Part shown: piece by piece, positions 35,396 to 44,619 of the stretch
Layout: each line of letters starts with the position of its first letter
Position numbering within the stretch: the first letter of the stretch is position 1
DNA from: Nitrosopumilaceae archaeon
GTDB taxonomy: Archaea > Thermoproteota > Nitrososphaeria > Nitrososphaerales > Nitrosopumilaceae
Assembly: GCA_035631875.1 (NCBI GenBank)
Contig: DASQHX010000013.1
Span: 1-64,000, forward strand
Direction: 5' to 3'
DNA: 64,000 nucleotides
The notes under the pieces: generated by a model
Databases searched by the model: none
Told to the model about the DNA's origin: nothing
What the model saw: the letters and a program-made list of their open reading frames with translations, nothing else
Position numbers and translations under genes: made by a program

Positions 35396-35578
35396 ATGAC
35401 AAAGTCTAGAATTTCTATAACAATTGATGGAAAGGTTGCAAAGGCAATTGAAAACTATTACAGGGATAAGGTAAGGGTTGCAGCTGAAAAAGGAGAGCCA
35501 ATACCAAAACTCTCAAACATTTATGAAGAAATTATAGAGCGCGGATGGGAAGCAAAGTCTGGCACTAGAAAAAAATAG
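35396..35578 (+). CDS. Small ribbon-helix-helix-like DNA-binding protein
   Basis: A 60-residue protein that starts SRISITIDGKVAKAIENYY, the strand-helix of a ribbon-helix-helix (CopG/Arc) domain, and continues with PIPKLSNIYEEIIERGWEAK as the second helix. Such proteins bind operators as dimers. It lies 34 bp upstream of fen1 in the same direction and could be co-transcribed or regulate nearby genes. Confidence 0.75.
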   Translation: MTKSRISITIDGKVAKAIENYYRDKVRVAAEKGEPIPKLSNIYEEIIERGWEAKSGTRKK

Positions 35579-35612
35579 GAAAGCAAAAATTCTATACCAT
35601 TGATATGATTTT

Positions 35613-36638
35613 ATGGGTCTAGATCTCAAGGCGCTTTGTCACAGGGAAAAAACAAACCTGGAATCATTTTCATCCAAAGTTGTTGCTATTGATGCGTATA
35701 ATGCAATTTACCAGTTTCTATCCATAATACGTGGACCTGAGGGACTGCCATTAACTGATGCAAGAGGAAGAATCACCAGTCACATAACAGGACTATTTTA
35801 TAGAAATATTAATTTTCTATCTCTTGGTATAAAACCAGTTTATGTTTTTGATGGAAGACCGCCATCGCTAAAGTCTGCAGAAATTGAAAGACGAAAGCAG
35901 ATAAAAAAAGACGCAACAATCAAGTTTGAAAAGGCACTCACAGAAGGAAAGTATGATGAGGCAAAAAAATACGCCCAGCAGACATCCGTACTAAAAGATG
36001 ACATGGTAGAAGACTCTAAACATCTTTTGGGATTATTTGGCATTCCATATATCCAGGCGCCATCTGAAGGTGAGGCAACTGCCGCTAGTCTCACCATGAC
36101 AGGACAGGCATACGCATCTGCAAGCCAAGACTTTGATTCTTTATTATTTGGAGCAAAAAAACTAGTTAGAAACTTTTCAAATAGCGGCAAAAGAAAGTTG
36201 CCAAACCGAAATACCACAATTGAGATTGAACCTGAGATAATTGATCTTCAAAAAACACTAGCAGATCTTGGTCTGTCAAGAGAGCAACTAGTTGATGTGG
36301 GAATTTTAATTGGTACTGATTTTAATCCAAATGGTTTTGAGAGAATAGGGCCAAAGACTGCACTTAAGGCAATAAAGGAACATGGCAAGCTGGAACTAGT
36401 CCCGCAAATCCAGGAAAAGCTAGAGGAGATAAATTACAATCAAATCAGAGAGATATTTTTGCATCCCAAAATTGCTACTGTAAATGAGATAAAATTTGGA
36501 GAATCTGATTTTCAAGGAATCATAAACTATCTTTCTTCTGAGCGAAGCTTTTCTCGCGATAGAGTAGAGACATCAATTAACAGGTTAAAAAAATCAATAG
36601 AGAAAAAAAGTCACACCCTAGAGCAGTGGTTCAAGTAG
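35613..36638 (+). CDS. fen: Flap endonuclease 1
   Basis: A 341-residue structure-specific nuclease that removes 5' flaps during Okazaki-fragment maturation and base-excision repair. Start MGLDLKALC is the conserved N-terminal block. Acid residues of the two metal sites are visible: D27 (VAIDAYN), D80 ([10 protein letters not shown]), E in PSEGEATAA (about 153-158), D in [11 protein letters not shown] (about 170-180) and D in GTDFNPNG. A helix-hairpin-helix follows ([18 protein letters not shown]). The end, SHTLEQWFK, is a PCNA-binding motif, lacking the usual leading Gln. Length matches other archaeal FEN1 proteins. Confidence 0.96.
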   Translation: MGLDLKALCHREKTNLESFSSKVVAIDAYNAIYQFLSIIRGPEGLPLTDARGRITSHITGLFYRNINFLSLGIKPVYVFDGRPPSLKSAEIERRKQIKKDATIKFEKALTEGKYDEAKKYAQQTSVLKDDMVEDSKHLLGLFGIPYIQAPSEGEATAASLTMTGQAYASASQDFDSLLFGAKKLVRNFSNSGKRKLPNRNTTIEIEPEIIDLQKTLADLGLSREQLVDVGILIGTDFNPNGFERIGPKTALKAIKEHGKLELVPQIQEKLEEINYNQIREIFLHPKIATVNEIKFGESDFQGIINYLSSERSFSRDRVETSINRLKKSIEKKSHTLEQWFK

Positions 36639-36707
36639 ATTAAAATCTAAAGCCTGTCTGTTTTTTTGGGTATAATTCTAATTTAGAAACTTTAAGATTG
36701 TACTTGC

Positions 36708-37784
36708 CTAGTGACGAAGTTCGTTTAAAATGGAATTAAAATCAATCTCAACTGTACCTTGTCTGTTTTCCTGCGATTTTACTATCATTAATAGTCTGTA
36801 TTTATTTGCAAGGTATTTGATCTCAAATTCTGGGACAGGCTTTCCTTGCTGTAATAGTAATTTGATCTCAGATAGTCTCTCACAATTACCAATCTCTATT
36901 TCCTGCAGTTCGTTTACCATGGATATTGTCTGCTCTATCCTCTTTTTGTGGTCTAGCATTTGCTTTAGGATCTTGTATTCTTCTTTGAGATATTTGACAT
37001 CATTTTCTGGAACTGGTATCTCGTCTTCTAGTAATTGATTGATCTCGTCTAGTCTTGCAAAATCTCCAACTCCATGTTCTTTTAATTTTTGAATCGTGGA
37101 TATGGTCCAATCAGTCCTGTTTTGCAAGTCTAGTGCAGATTGCAATTTTTCATATCGCGCATTAAGATATCGAAGATCTCTGTTTGAAACTTGATTTCCG
37201 TTCTCAATTGCATGTATGATTCTTTCAATTTTTTTAGAATGATTCTGTTCCCTTTCCTGTAATTTTTTACTTGCCACTTGGGTCAGTGTTACTTTGGTTT
37301 TACAATCTATTATCTGTCGAAGGTGCATCTCTTTTTCTCTAAGATATTGCTTGTCCATCTCCTCAATGTTTTTCCCACTCTTCAATTGTATACTGATATG
37401 GTTTAGCTTTTCAGCATCTCCTATCTTTGCTTCTTTTAATTGTGAAATGATGGTTTGCGTCCATTTTATTTCCTTTTCAGATTCTATCACGTTTCTTAAT
37501 TTTGTAGATGCCTGTTCTAAAAATTCCTTGTCTATTCTATATGAGCTAGTCTCCTTTTCTTTTTCTCTTAAATTTTTAACAAAATCCATCGCCCAGTCTG
37601 CTAGCATTTGATGTTCAATTGCCTTTTTTAATTGTGCGGCCTGCTCTTCGATGTATTTCTTGTCAGACTCTGGTAATTCTTGGCCTGTGTTTAGAGAATT
37701 TTTTATAGACTCTAATCTGTCATGGTCACCAATTCTTGCTTCCTCTAGTTGTAGTATGACATGGATGTGGTCCTTATTTACCAT
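36708..37784 (-). CDS. Hypothetical protein of about five degenerate 60-residue helical repeats
   Basis: A 358-residue, nearly all-helical charged protein without membrane segments. A unit recurs: Q-L-x-E-A-x-I-G-D-x-x-x-L-x-x-I, then G-x-x-(I/V)-(P/E)-E-x-D-x-K-Y-L-x-E-x, then a helix ending in a (D/E)-(H/C/L)-(K/Q) pair. Copies start near residues 10, 110, 168, 228 and 286; a shortened one lies near 68. The unit is predicted to be a helical hairpin with a P-E-(S/N/F)-(D/E) linker. The repetitive organisation suggests a scaffold or coiled-coil tether in the cytoplasm. I do not recognise a family. Its start ATG reads VNKDHIHVILQLEEARIGDH. Confidence 0.75.
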   Translation of the reverse strand: MVNKDHIHVILQLEEARIGDHDRLESIKNSLNTGQELPESDKKYIEEQAAQLKKAIEHQMLADWAMDFVKNLREKEKETSSYRIDKEFLEQASTKLRNVIESEKEIKWTQTIISQLKEAKIGDAEKLNHISIQLKSGKNIEEMDKQYLREKEMHLRQIIDCKTKVTLTQVASKKLQEREQNHSKKIERIIHAIENGNQVSNRDLRYLNARYEKLQSALDLQNRTDWTISTIQKLKEHGVGDFARLDEINQLLEDEIPVPENDVKYLKEEYKILKQMLDHKKRIEQTISMVNELQEIEIGNCERLSEIKLLLQQGKPVPEFEIKYLANKYRLLMIVKSQENRQGTVEIDFNSILNELRH

Positions 37785-37945
37785 AAATCAATATCTCCAT
37801 TTGAATAAAATTTGGTTAATTGAGAATAAAAATATGGTCTGCCATAAATGGAAATGCTGTTCCAGTACCCCTCTTTTTTAATCAAACCCATACCCCCGTC
37901 TAGGAAAGGTAATTGCGTTTCCTCGTTTATAATCCTTGACATGAT

Positions 37946-38875
37946 TTAGTATGTGATTTCTGACTGTTCCCAGGAGTAATCAAACAGTGCTCGTAAGGAA
38001 TCTATCATGGAACCAGAGTTTGACCATACCGCAAAGACATTGTGTGAGGGATGATTGGCGTTTCTTAAGAATAATAGTGCCTCATCAAAATCTTTGATAA
38101 CAAAACACAGATTGTCTTTTTTTCCAGTTGGCAAAATTCTGATTCTCTCTCTGCTTACTTCAGTAATTTCAGGCATGGTTTGAGATGGTGAAATGATTAC
38201 TCTCTCAAATGCAGGAGACTTTACAAGTAATTCCACAAGATCTGCATGATAAAATCTTGAAAAATCTCTTGGTGAACAAAGCATGACCACCTCTTCTTTG
38301 GCGCGAGAGATCATGTCCTTTATTTTATTGTGAATTTGAGGAGCACCCTGGAGCATTTGCAGCTTGTCCATTTTTGTTTCGTTTGTCTCTACGGCAAATG
38401 ATGGAATCTTGTTCCATGTTTCTACTAGTTCTTTTTCATTTTGTAATAGTGTGTTTACTCGTTCTTTTTCAGAATTTACCAGTGTTCTAATTACTTTGGA
38501 TAGTGGTAGGGCATCAAACTTTGTAGGCTGGCAGCATTCTGATGTTACCACTCCCAAATTTTGTAATGTATTTAAAATATGATAAGTTTCAGTACGTGGT
38601 AGTTCTAGTGAGTTGCAAACTTCGGGAGCAGTCTTTGCGCCATACTTTCCTAGATAAATGTAGACTTTGGCCTGATTATGAGTTAATCCAAATTTTAAGA
38701 GCTCTGTTTTTATTTTATCTAATTGACTTTTTTGTTCGTATAATGCGGTGCCGGGTTCAGAGTTGAATATTCCTGGTGCGACAGCTTCCATTGAGACTGA
38801 TTTTGTTCTAGTCATCAGCAAGGCTTGATCCCCAAATGTATTATGATCGAGTATGACACGCCATGGGACAGACAA
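37946..38875 (-). CDS. TrmB-family transcriptional regulator
   Basis: A 309-residue regulator. After a poorly conserved N-terminus (possible true start at an ATG 20 or 28 codons in), residues 58-125 form the TrmB winged helix: LLKFGLTHNQAKVYIYLGKYG, KTAPEVCNSLELPRTETYHILNTLQNLGVV. A coiled coil follows (NSEKERVNTLLQNEKELVETW), then a C-terminal alpha/beta domain (VVMLCSPRDFSRFYHADLVELL, RIRILPTGKKDNLCFVIKD). In other archaea TrmB proteins control sugar genes; in thaumarchaea they are numerous and ligands are mostly unknown. Intracellular. The neighbours do not identify its targets. Confidence 0.88.
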   Translation of the reverse strand: MSVPWRVILDHNTFGDQALLMTRTKSVSMEAVAPGIFNSEPGTALYEQKSQLDKIKTELLKFGLTHNQAKVYIYLGKYGAKTAPEVCNSLELPRTETYHILNTLQNLGVVTSECCQPTKFDALPLSKVIRTLVNSEKERVNTLLQNEKELVETWNKIPSFAVETNETKMDKLQMLQGAPQIHNKIKDMISRAKEEVVMLCSPRDFSRFYHADLVELLVKSPAFERVIISPSQTMPEITEVSRERIRILPTGKKDNLCFVIKDFDEALLFLRNANHPSHNVFAVWSNSGSMIDSLRALFDYSWEQSEITY

Positions 38876-39053
38876 AAGGCTTCTTTATGGTAAAGCGATC
38901 TTACATACTAATAAAAAATCTAAAAATTTGAATCTAAAAATGATCGATAGAAAAATAGACCTAATTTTTTGATTAAACTCAATTACCAGGTTTGGAATAA
39001 TCTTTTTTTGAAAATTTTATTTTGCTTTTATGAAGAATTAAAATTTGAAAAGT

Positions 39054-40688
39054 TTATTCTAGTTTTTTGCGTTTCTCTTCTATTTTTTTCTCCGCTTCTA
39101 GGCGCTCTAGCTTGTACTGGTTCATATCAACAAACTTGATTATTCCACAAAGACTTGGGTGTGTCTTTTTTATCAACTTGAACATGTTCTGGGCAACCTT
39201 CCTGTAATCTTGGTGACCCTGTGGTACGGTTCTAAGCTCAATTAGATGAGTTGCCTCCCTTAGATTTAATCGCATAAAAAATGGATAGTTGTATGCAAAG
39301 TTTACAACATACTGTGCTTGCTCTGGCATTTTGAAATGCATTGCATCAAAGACTTGTTTTGATTTGTACATACAGTCTTCAAAATCTTTTTTGATTCCAA
39401 GTGCTATTATTTCATCTGGAATACAAAATCCATGATTTGTTGTTAGTAGTTGTCTTTCTAATGTTAGCACTCGATGCCTGTGAAGATCACGAAACATTCC
39501 AAAGTTTGTTAAAAAATCAAAAGTATACTCTGTCATTTCAAATGCACGGGGAGGCCTGTGTCTTCTATTTTGTCTAAGGTTGGCAAATGTCTGGATGATT
39601 TTTTTTCTTGCTGCAGGACTTAGCTTCTTTACTTGGTAAAGAATGTCATGGTATGAAATTCCTTGCGCCTGCTCATACAGTATGGCAGAAATTATCTTCT
39701 CTTCTGCCTTTTTGGATGATTCAAAATCAACGAGGTTGACTGAAAAACCACCATTTCTTTTTGGTTTGATGTGCTTTTTATTTAGATTAATGGCAGTTGT
39801 TTTTAATTCATTTAGATATTTTTGCAATGCCTTGCCATATTTGTCATCGGCTCTTTTCACAAATGACTTGATGGTAGTGTCAAGCTCCTGGTGTATCTTT
39901 GAGGCTAGTGTTCTCTCCTCTTCTAGTGCTGAACTAAATAGTATTGTGAGTAAATACTCGAATGCCCTGCCGTTTCCTGTTATTCCAACATTAGTTAGAG
40001 TGGATGCAGGCAAGATGCCTCGTAGTGAGTCTAGTGCCTTTGCCTTTATTGTGGCATTGTAAATTCTTGTGGCTGATTTTATCTCATCATCACTTGAGAG
40101 GCGTGTAAAGGAAACCTCATCTCCTGCATTGTTTTTAAATTTTTGATTGTTGATTGGTTCTCTTTCCTGGATAAAAGAGATCATTGGCTGTATATTTTTT
40201 GAATAAATTTCAAAATCAAGATTACATGATTCCAAATATCTGTCAGCAAATTTAGAATTCATTATATCAGGTTCTCTAAAAAATTTGTACTCGCCGTTTA
40301 TTTTTTTATCCCAGGATACATAGCGAGAAGATTTTTCAAGATATGATAAACCAATTCTACGGTCTTCAATTTTTTTTACTGCAATGTTGGAGAGACCTTC
40401 GATTGCAATTTGTGCTTCACCAAGCTCGGCTACTGAATCATCACCATATTCAAGTAAGACACGATTGTAAAATTCTTCACCGCGGTTTTCGTTTTGTAAA
40501 AATTCATTAAGAAAAATTTTTCGCATGCTCTTATCCGACCTGCTGTATCTTGACATTAGTGCTCCGCGATCAACTTGTCTTGGTGTTATGATTGCAAAGA
40601 CAGAATCCTCTGTGTTTGAAAAATGCTTTGATAAAATTTCTTTTTCAGAACTGGAAAATTCCGACATTATATGTTCGACTCTATTCAA
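39054..40688 (-). CDS. thyX: Tandem ThyX-type flavin-dependent thymidylate synthase-like protein
   Basis: A 544-residue protein carrying two consecutive ThyX-like domains. Domain 1 (about 30-290) has the dimer-interface helix, [14 protein letters not shown] (110-123) in the place of the R-H-R-x7-S signature, and [22 protein letters not shown] (227-248). Domain 2 (about 340-520) has RHR (404-406) followed by VLTLERQ-L without the Ser, and [13 protein letters not shown] (475-487), the dUMP/FAD-binding C-terminal helix. ThyX enzymes are normally about 220-250 residues and form tetramers with sites between subunits. A fused pair could place the RHR of one domain and the S-x-R-Y of the other in one site. 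It would make dTMP from dUMP using methylene-tetrahydrofolate and FADH2. It is followed, upstream in the transcript, by the small gene at 40700. Confidence 0.85.
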   Translation of the reverse strand: MNRVEHIMSEFSSSEKEILSKHFSNTEDSVFAIITPRQVDRGALMSRYSRSDKSMRKIFLNEFLQNENRGEEFYNRVLLEYGDDSVAELGEAQIAIEGLSNIAVKKIEDRRIGLSYLEKSSRYVSWDKKINGEYKFFREPDIMNSKFADRYLESCNLDFEIYSKNIQPMISFIQEREPINNQKFKNNAGDEVSFTRLSSDDEIKSATRIYNATIKAKALDSLRGILPASTLTNVGITGNGRAFEYLLTILFSSALEEERTLASKIHQELDTTIKSFVKRADDKYGKALQKYLNELKTTAINLNKKHIKPKRNGGFSVNLVDFESSKKAEEKIISAILYEQAQGISYHDILYQVKKLSPAARKKIIQTFANLRQNRRHRPPRAFEMTEYTFDFLTNFGMFRDLHRHRVLTLERQLLTTNHGFCIPDEIIALGIKKDFEDCMYKSKQVFDAMHFKMPEQAQYVVNFAYNYPFFMRLNLREATHLIELRTVPQGHQDYRKVAQNMFKLIKKTHPSLCGIIKFVDMNQYKLERLEAEKKIEEKRKKLE

Positions 40689-40699
40689 TTATAAATAAT

Positions 40700-40984
40700 C
40701 TACTTTTTTCCAATTTGAATTAGATCAGGGAAATGATGCATTGTCGAATTGTGTTTTGATTGCCAGCGAAGAAGCACTTCCTTAAATGATTCAGCTTCTG
40801 ATTCGTCTTCAGTATACATCAGAGTTGTCACCCATCTGCCAGTGCCAGCTCTTCCTCCAATTGAGTTCATCCAAAAGTCAGTTGGCAAATTCTCAAAGGA
40901 TTTGTTTTGTTCATCGCGGCTCAAGTCAACCCATCTTTTTGATACAAAATGCAGAATTTCGTCCAAGTCTTCTTTTTGAATCAT
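40700..40984 (-). CDS. Conserved-type small hypothetical protein preceding thyX
   Basis: A 94-residue protein from the ATG at 40984 (MIQKEDLDEILHFVSKRW); six more codons are open upstream. It has a mixed alpha/beta look with RAGTGRWVTTLMYTEDESEAESFKEVLLRW in the second half. It ends 11 bp before the thyX start on the same strand, so both probably share a transcript. No known motif or membrane segment. Confidence 0.65.
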   Translation of the reverse strand: MIQKEDLDEILHFVSKRWVDLSRDEQNKSFENLPTDFWMNSIGGRAGTGRWVTTLMYTEDESEAESFKEVLLRWQSKHNSTMHHFPDLIQIGKK

Positions 40985-41126
40985 AATTATGATGATATGC
41001 AATAGACATTTTAAAATTGCGAAATTTTCCCAAATCCCTCTCGTAGACTTAGCTAAAATGATCTTACCAAAACTTGAAAGCTTGTTAACACTTTGCTGAT
41101 TATATTGATTTCAGAACCAATACGCA

Positions 41127-41954
41127 ATGAGCAAAGAAGAGATCGAGTTTATCGGCAAGCAAGTCAAGGACATGTACGGCACTTTTATCGGCAAGGTTGT
41201 CGGAACCATAACTGATATTGACGGAAGTGTACAAACCGTTGGTGTTGATTGTGGCTCTGAAGGACTCAGGCAGATACCGTTTGAACAACTAGTAGTACAA
41301 GGTGCTTTTGTAATTTTCATCCCTAGGTGGAGATTAGAAGCTCAAAGATTGTTACGTGAAAAGGGTCTCACATTGCGCCGAATACGAGCTTTGATAGACA
41401 TCGTATCTGATAATGACGACATGAAGGAGGATGCAGAGCTCATCCACGAAAAATACAAGATGAAACTTTTAACTCTAGATGAATCTGAAAAACAGATCAA
41501 AGAAAAATTAGATCACAGACTCTCAGAGTTGGATAGCCAACTCAAGTCAATCAGAATGCTTGTGTTTGATGCCAAGTTGCAATACAAGAGCAACGAGATC
41601 TCAGATGCAAAGTATGAATCTGTAAAGACACAGACTGTAGAGATAATAGAACACATAGAGCATGAAAAGGCAGAAATTGTAAACATTCAACACAGAATAT
41701 CAGACCTTTCCGTGGAAAATGTGGAGCGTACCGAAAACCCAAAGGAACAACTTCATTCAGCCGCCGTTTCGTATTTGGGTAAAGTAGAAAGCAACCCGAT
41801 TACAGAGCCAACCAAACCTGTAGCACCAACACCTGGCCAGGCGATTACTAATACAACTCCCCCCACTCAATCGCCAAAGCCTGTTGCCGTTGGAGCCGAC
41901 GGTGCAGAAGATTCTCAAGATTCAGATTGGCTTAGTAGAATGTCATCCCAATAA
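41127..41954 (+). CDS. cdvA: CdvA, cell division protein with PRC-barrel
   Basis: A 275-residue CdvA. Residues 8-75 are a PRC-barrel (GKQVKDMYGTFIGKVVGTITDIDG, then IPFEQLVVQGAFVIFIPRW). Residues 75-215 are a long coiled coil (LRRIRALIDIV, SEKQIKEKLDHRLSELDSQL, TVEIIEHIEHEKAEIVNIQHRI). A Pro/Thr-rich linker follows, then a short C-terminal acidic tip (DSQDSDWLSRMSSQ) where the ESCRT-III-binding E3B peptide lies in other CdvA proteins. CdvA forms the ring or filaments at mid-cell in the Cdv (ESCRT-like) division system. CdvB and CdvC are not near, as in other thaumarchaea where the three genes are scattered. Confidence 0.9.
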   Translation: MSKEEIEFIGKQVKDMYGTFIGKVVGTITDIDGSVQTVGVDCGSEGLRQIPFEQLVVQGAFVIFIPRWRLEAQRLLREKGLTLRRIRALIDIVSDNDDMKEDAELIHEKYKMKLLTLDESEKQIKEKLDHRLSELDSQLKSIRMLVFDAKLQYKSNEISDAKYESVKTQTVEIIEHIEHEKAEIVNIQHRISDLSVENVERTENPKEQLHSAAVSYLGKVESNPITEPTKPVAPTPGQAITNTTPPTQSPKPVAVGADGAEDSQDSDWLSRMSSQ

Positions 41955-42036
41955 GTCAAAAGAATAGGACTAGGGTTCGCTCCCAGCCTCCTTTTTGGCA
42001 AATCTTTTTTTTAATAGAGAATGAATAGATATCATA

Positions 42037-43947
42037 TTGATTGATTATTTGATTGGTCTTGGAAACAGCGATTCAAATACAAGAAAAAGAGCAGACAACG
42101 ATTTTATAACATTCTGGGCAGAGCAGGCAAAAAACCTCCACTGGTTTGAGATGTGGAATCACACCTTACAATGGAATGCCCCATTTGGAAGGTGGTTTGT
42201 AGGCGGCAAGCTCAATGCCTCATATAATACCCTTGATGTCATGGTACAAAAAAACGCAACAAAGACTGCGCTCTTGTGGGAAGGTGAGAATGGCGAGAGC
42301 CGTAAAATCACATATCATGATTTATGGATTGAAGTATCCAGGTTTTCAAATGTACTAAAATCACTTGGAGTAAAAAAAGGAGACAGAATAACAATCTATC
42401 TTCCAATGGTTCCAGAATTATTGATATCAATGCTTGCATGTGCAAGAATTGGTGCAATTCACTCTGTAATTTTTTCTGGATTTAGTGCAAAGTCAATTAA
42501 AGACAGAGTGGAAGATTCTGGCTCTAAAATTGTGATTACCGCAGATGGGAGTTTCAGGCGTGGTAGTATAATAAAACTAAAAGAAATAATAGATGAAGCA
42601 ATCTCTGGTCTTGATTTTGTACAAAATGTCATAGTATTGGAGAGAGCAAAGATTCCAATAACCATATCACCAAAGGACAAAAAATGGTCTGATCTTATGA
42701 AGACTGCATCACAAAACTGTGAGCCAGAAAAACTGGAAAGCACACATCCATTATACATACTATACACTTCTGGAACAACAGGAAGACCAAAGGGTGTACT
42801 GCATGGCACTGGAGGATATCTTACTCATTTGTATTCTACATTCAAGTGGATCTTTGATATCAAGGACTCTGATGTTTATTTTTGCACAGCAGATATTGGA
42901 TGGGTTACAGGACACAGCTATGTTGTATATGGCCCATTACTACATGGTGCAACCCAAGTAATGTATGAAGGAGCTCCTGATTTTCCAACACATGCAAGAA
43001 TGTGGGAGATTATTCAAAAATATAAAGTAACAATATTTTACACAACACCAACTGCACTGCGCATGTTCATGAAGTTTGGTGATGAGATTCCAAACTCGTA
43101 TGATCTTTCATCATTACGTCTCCTTGGAACAGTTGGAGAGCCAATCAATCCAGAGGTTTGGAAGTGGTACTATGATGTGATAGGCAAAAAGAAATGTCCC
43201 ATCGTTGATACCTGGTGGCAGACAGAGACTGGTGGTGCAATGATATCACCAGTGCCTGGATTAGAGACAGTTCCACTCAGACCAGGCTCTGCTGCAAGAC
43301 CAATCCCAGGAGTTGACATTGCTGTAGTTGATGAATCAGGAAATGAGGTTGCCCCAGAAACCAAGGGATATCTTGTAGTTAGAAAACCATGGCCTGGAAT
43401 GCTTTTGACATTGTGGAATGATGATGAAAAGTACAATCTAGTATATTGGTCTAAATATAAAACAAGTTACTATCCTGGTGATTATTCAATCAAGGACAAG
43501 GACGGATACTTGTGGATGCTAGGCAGAGCAGATGATGTTCTCAAAGTTGCAGGCCATAGACTAGGGACTGCAGAGCTTGAAAGTGGATTTGTATCGCATA
43601 AATCCGTCGCAGAATCTGCAGTATGTGGCATTCCACATGATGTAAAGGGAGAGGCAATAATTGCATTTATTGTACTACGAGATGGTTACTCTGGTAGTGA
43701 ATCTCTAAGAAATGAGATCACACTTCACATAAGAAATGTCATAGGCCCAATTGCTTCACCTGAGCAGTTGTATTTTGTCACAAGACTCCCAAAAACACGT
43801 AGTGGAAAAATAATGCGAAGGCTGCTAAAAGCAATTGCAAGGGGAGATGAGATTGGAGATATCAGCACACTAGAAAATGAAGCTGCAGTAAGTGAAGTGC
43901 AGGCAGCCTTTGATGAAGTAAAACAATCCATTCAAAATACTAGATAG
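42037..43947 (+). CDS. Acetyl-CoA synthetase-like acyl-CoA synthetase (AMP-forming)
   Basis: A 636-residue ANL-superfamily ligase of acetyl-CoA synthetase length. Motifs: IYLPMVPELLISMLACARIGAIHSVIFSGFSA (about 125-156), the phosphate loop YTSGTTGRPKGV (about 246-257), TADIGWVTGHSYVVYGPL, DTWWQTETGG (about 391-400) and, near the C-terminus, the adenylation lysine K591 in KTRSGKIMRR. The protein activates acetate or a short acid such as propionate or 3-hydroxypropionate to the CoA thioester; the sequence alone cannot decide which. The start is TTG at 42037. The last 8 bp overlap the convergent DUF192 gene. Confidence 0.92.
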   Translation: MIDYLIGLGNSDSNTRKRADNDFITFWAEQAKNLHWFEMWNHTLQWNAPFGRWFVGGKLNASYNTLDVMVQKNATKTALLWEGENGESRKITYHDLWIEVSRFSNVLKSLGVKKGDRITIYLPMVPELLISMLACARIGAIHSVIFSGFSAKSIKDRVEDSGSKIVITADGSFRRGSIIKLKEIIDEAISGLDFVQNVIVLERAKIPITISPKDKKWSDLMKTASQNCEPEKLESTHPLYILYTSGTTGRPKGVLHGTGGYLTHLYSTFKWIFDIKDSDVYFCTADIGWVTGHSYVVYGPLLHGATQVMYEGAPDFPTHARMWEIIQKYKVTIFYTTPTALRMFMKFGDEIPNSYDLSSLRLLGTVGEPINPEVWKWYYDVIGKKKCPIVDTWWQTETGGAMISPVPGLETVPLRPGSAARPIPGVDIAVVDESGNEVAPETKGYLVVRKPWPGMLLTLWNDDEKYNLVYWSKYKTSYYPGDYSIKDKDGYLWMLGRADDVLKVAGHRLGTAELESGFVSHKSVAESAVCGIPHDVKGEAIIAFIVLRDGYSGSESLRNEITLHIRNVIGPIASPEQLYFVTRLPKTRSGKIMRRLLKAIARGDEIGDISTLENEAAVSEVQAAFDEVKQSIQNTR

Positions 43948-44434
43948 AAATTATCTGAAGCTTGGATTTTTCTGTAATGTTAAACTTGTCAACAAAGCCT
44001 GCAGTAACTTCTAAAACATATTTGGCATTTTTTCCACCGCCATTATCAACCGTGCAAGTTGCTGTCTCAATTGCAGATTGGCAAGGAGCTACGTTTTTTG
44101 CTATATGTACTATATTTCCAGATGTATCAAACCAAATTATGTCCAATGGAAACTGCATGTTTAACATCCATATGGGCACTATCTGCTCATAATTAAATAC
44201 AAAGATCATTCCTTGATCATATGAAAGCTGTTTTTGAAACATCAAGCCACGTGTCTTTTGTGCATCAGTTTCAGCTACCTGTACATCCAAAGTGACATCG
44301 TCAAGCTTTACCGTTCCCATTGGGAATCTGGTTTCAGCAAGCTTGGAATCAGATGGTATTGTTAATACTCCAACAACTCCTATTATGACTGCAGCAATTA
44401 CTATGGGTATTAGAACTTGGGCTCTTGATGCCAC
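43940..44434 (-). CDS. DUF192-family exported protein
   Basis: A 164-residue membrane-anchored protein (hydrophobic helix about 8-27). The mature part has LDVQVAETDAQKTRGLMFQKQL (about 49-70), MIFVFNYEQIVPIWMLNMQFPLDIIWFD (about 75-103) and a YVLEVTAGFVDKFNI ending, which are the conserved blocks of DUF192 (W-M, P-L-D-(M/I)-I-(W/F)-(F/I)). The family has unknown function and is widespread in archaea and bacteria. Two Cys (APCQSAIETATC) sit in a loop that is usually E-P-C/C-x-(P/T). It is convergent with the acyl-CoA synthetase, overlapping by 8 bp. Confidence 0.88.
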   Translation of the reverse strand: MASRAQVLIPIVIAAVIIGVVGVLTIPSDSKLAETRFPMGTVKLDDVTLDVQVAETDAQKTRGLMFQKQLSYDQGMIFVFNYEQIVPIWMLNMQFPLDIIWFDTSGNIVHIAKNVAPCQSAIETATCTVDNGGGKNAKYVLEVTAGFVDKFNITEKSKLQIISI

Positions 44435-44619
44435 GCCATATACAGAAAAAACTCTAGTTAAAAACTAATGGGGATATAGACAAGCGAAGTTTTGTAACAC
44501 ATACTAACATCAATACAAAAATAATTACAAGCAGATGGCAGAGTTTGTAAATAGATATAGAAAATTTTTGGGAATTAGTTCTTTGAGAGTTGAAGGTTTT
44601 TAAGAATTATTCCTTGTAG

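Noticed and set aside
41973-41984. A tRNA T-loop-like GGGTTCGCTCCC after cdvA
   Set aside because: No acceptor, D or anticodon stem can be formed around it; probably part of an unstructured or terminator region.
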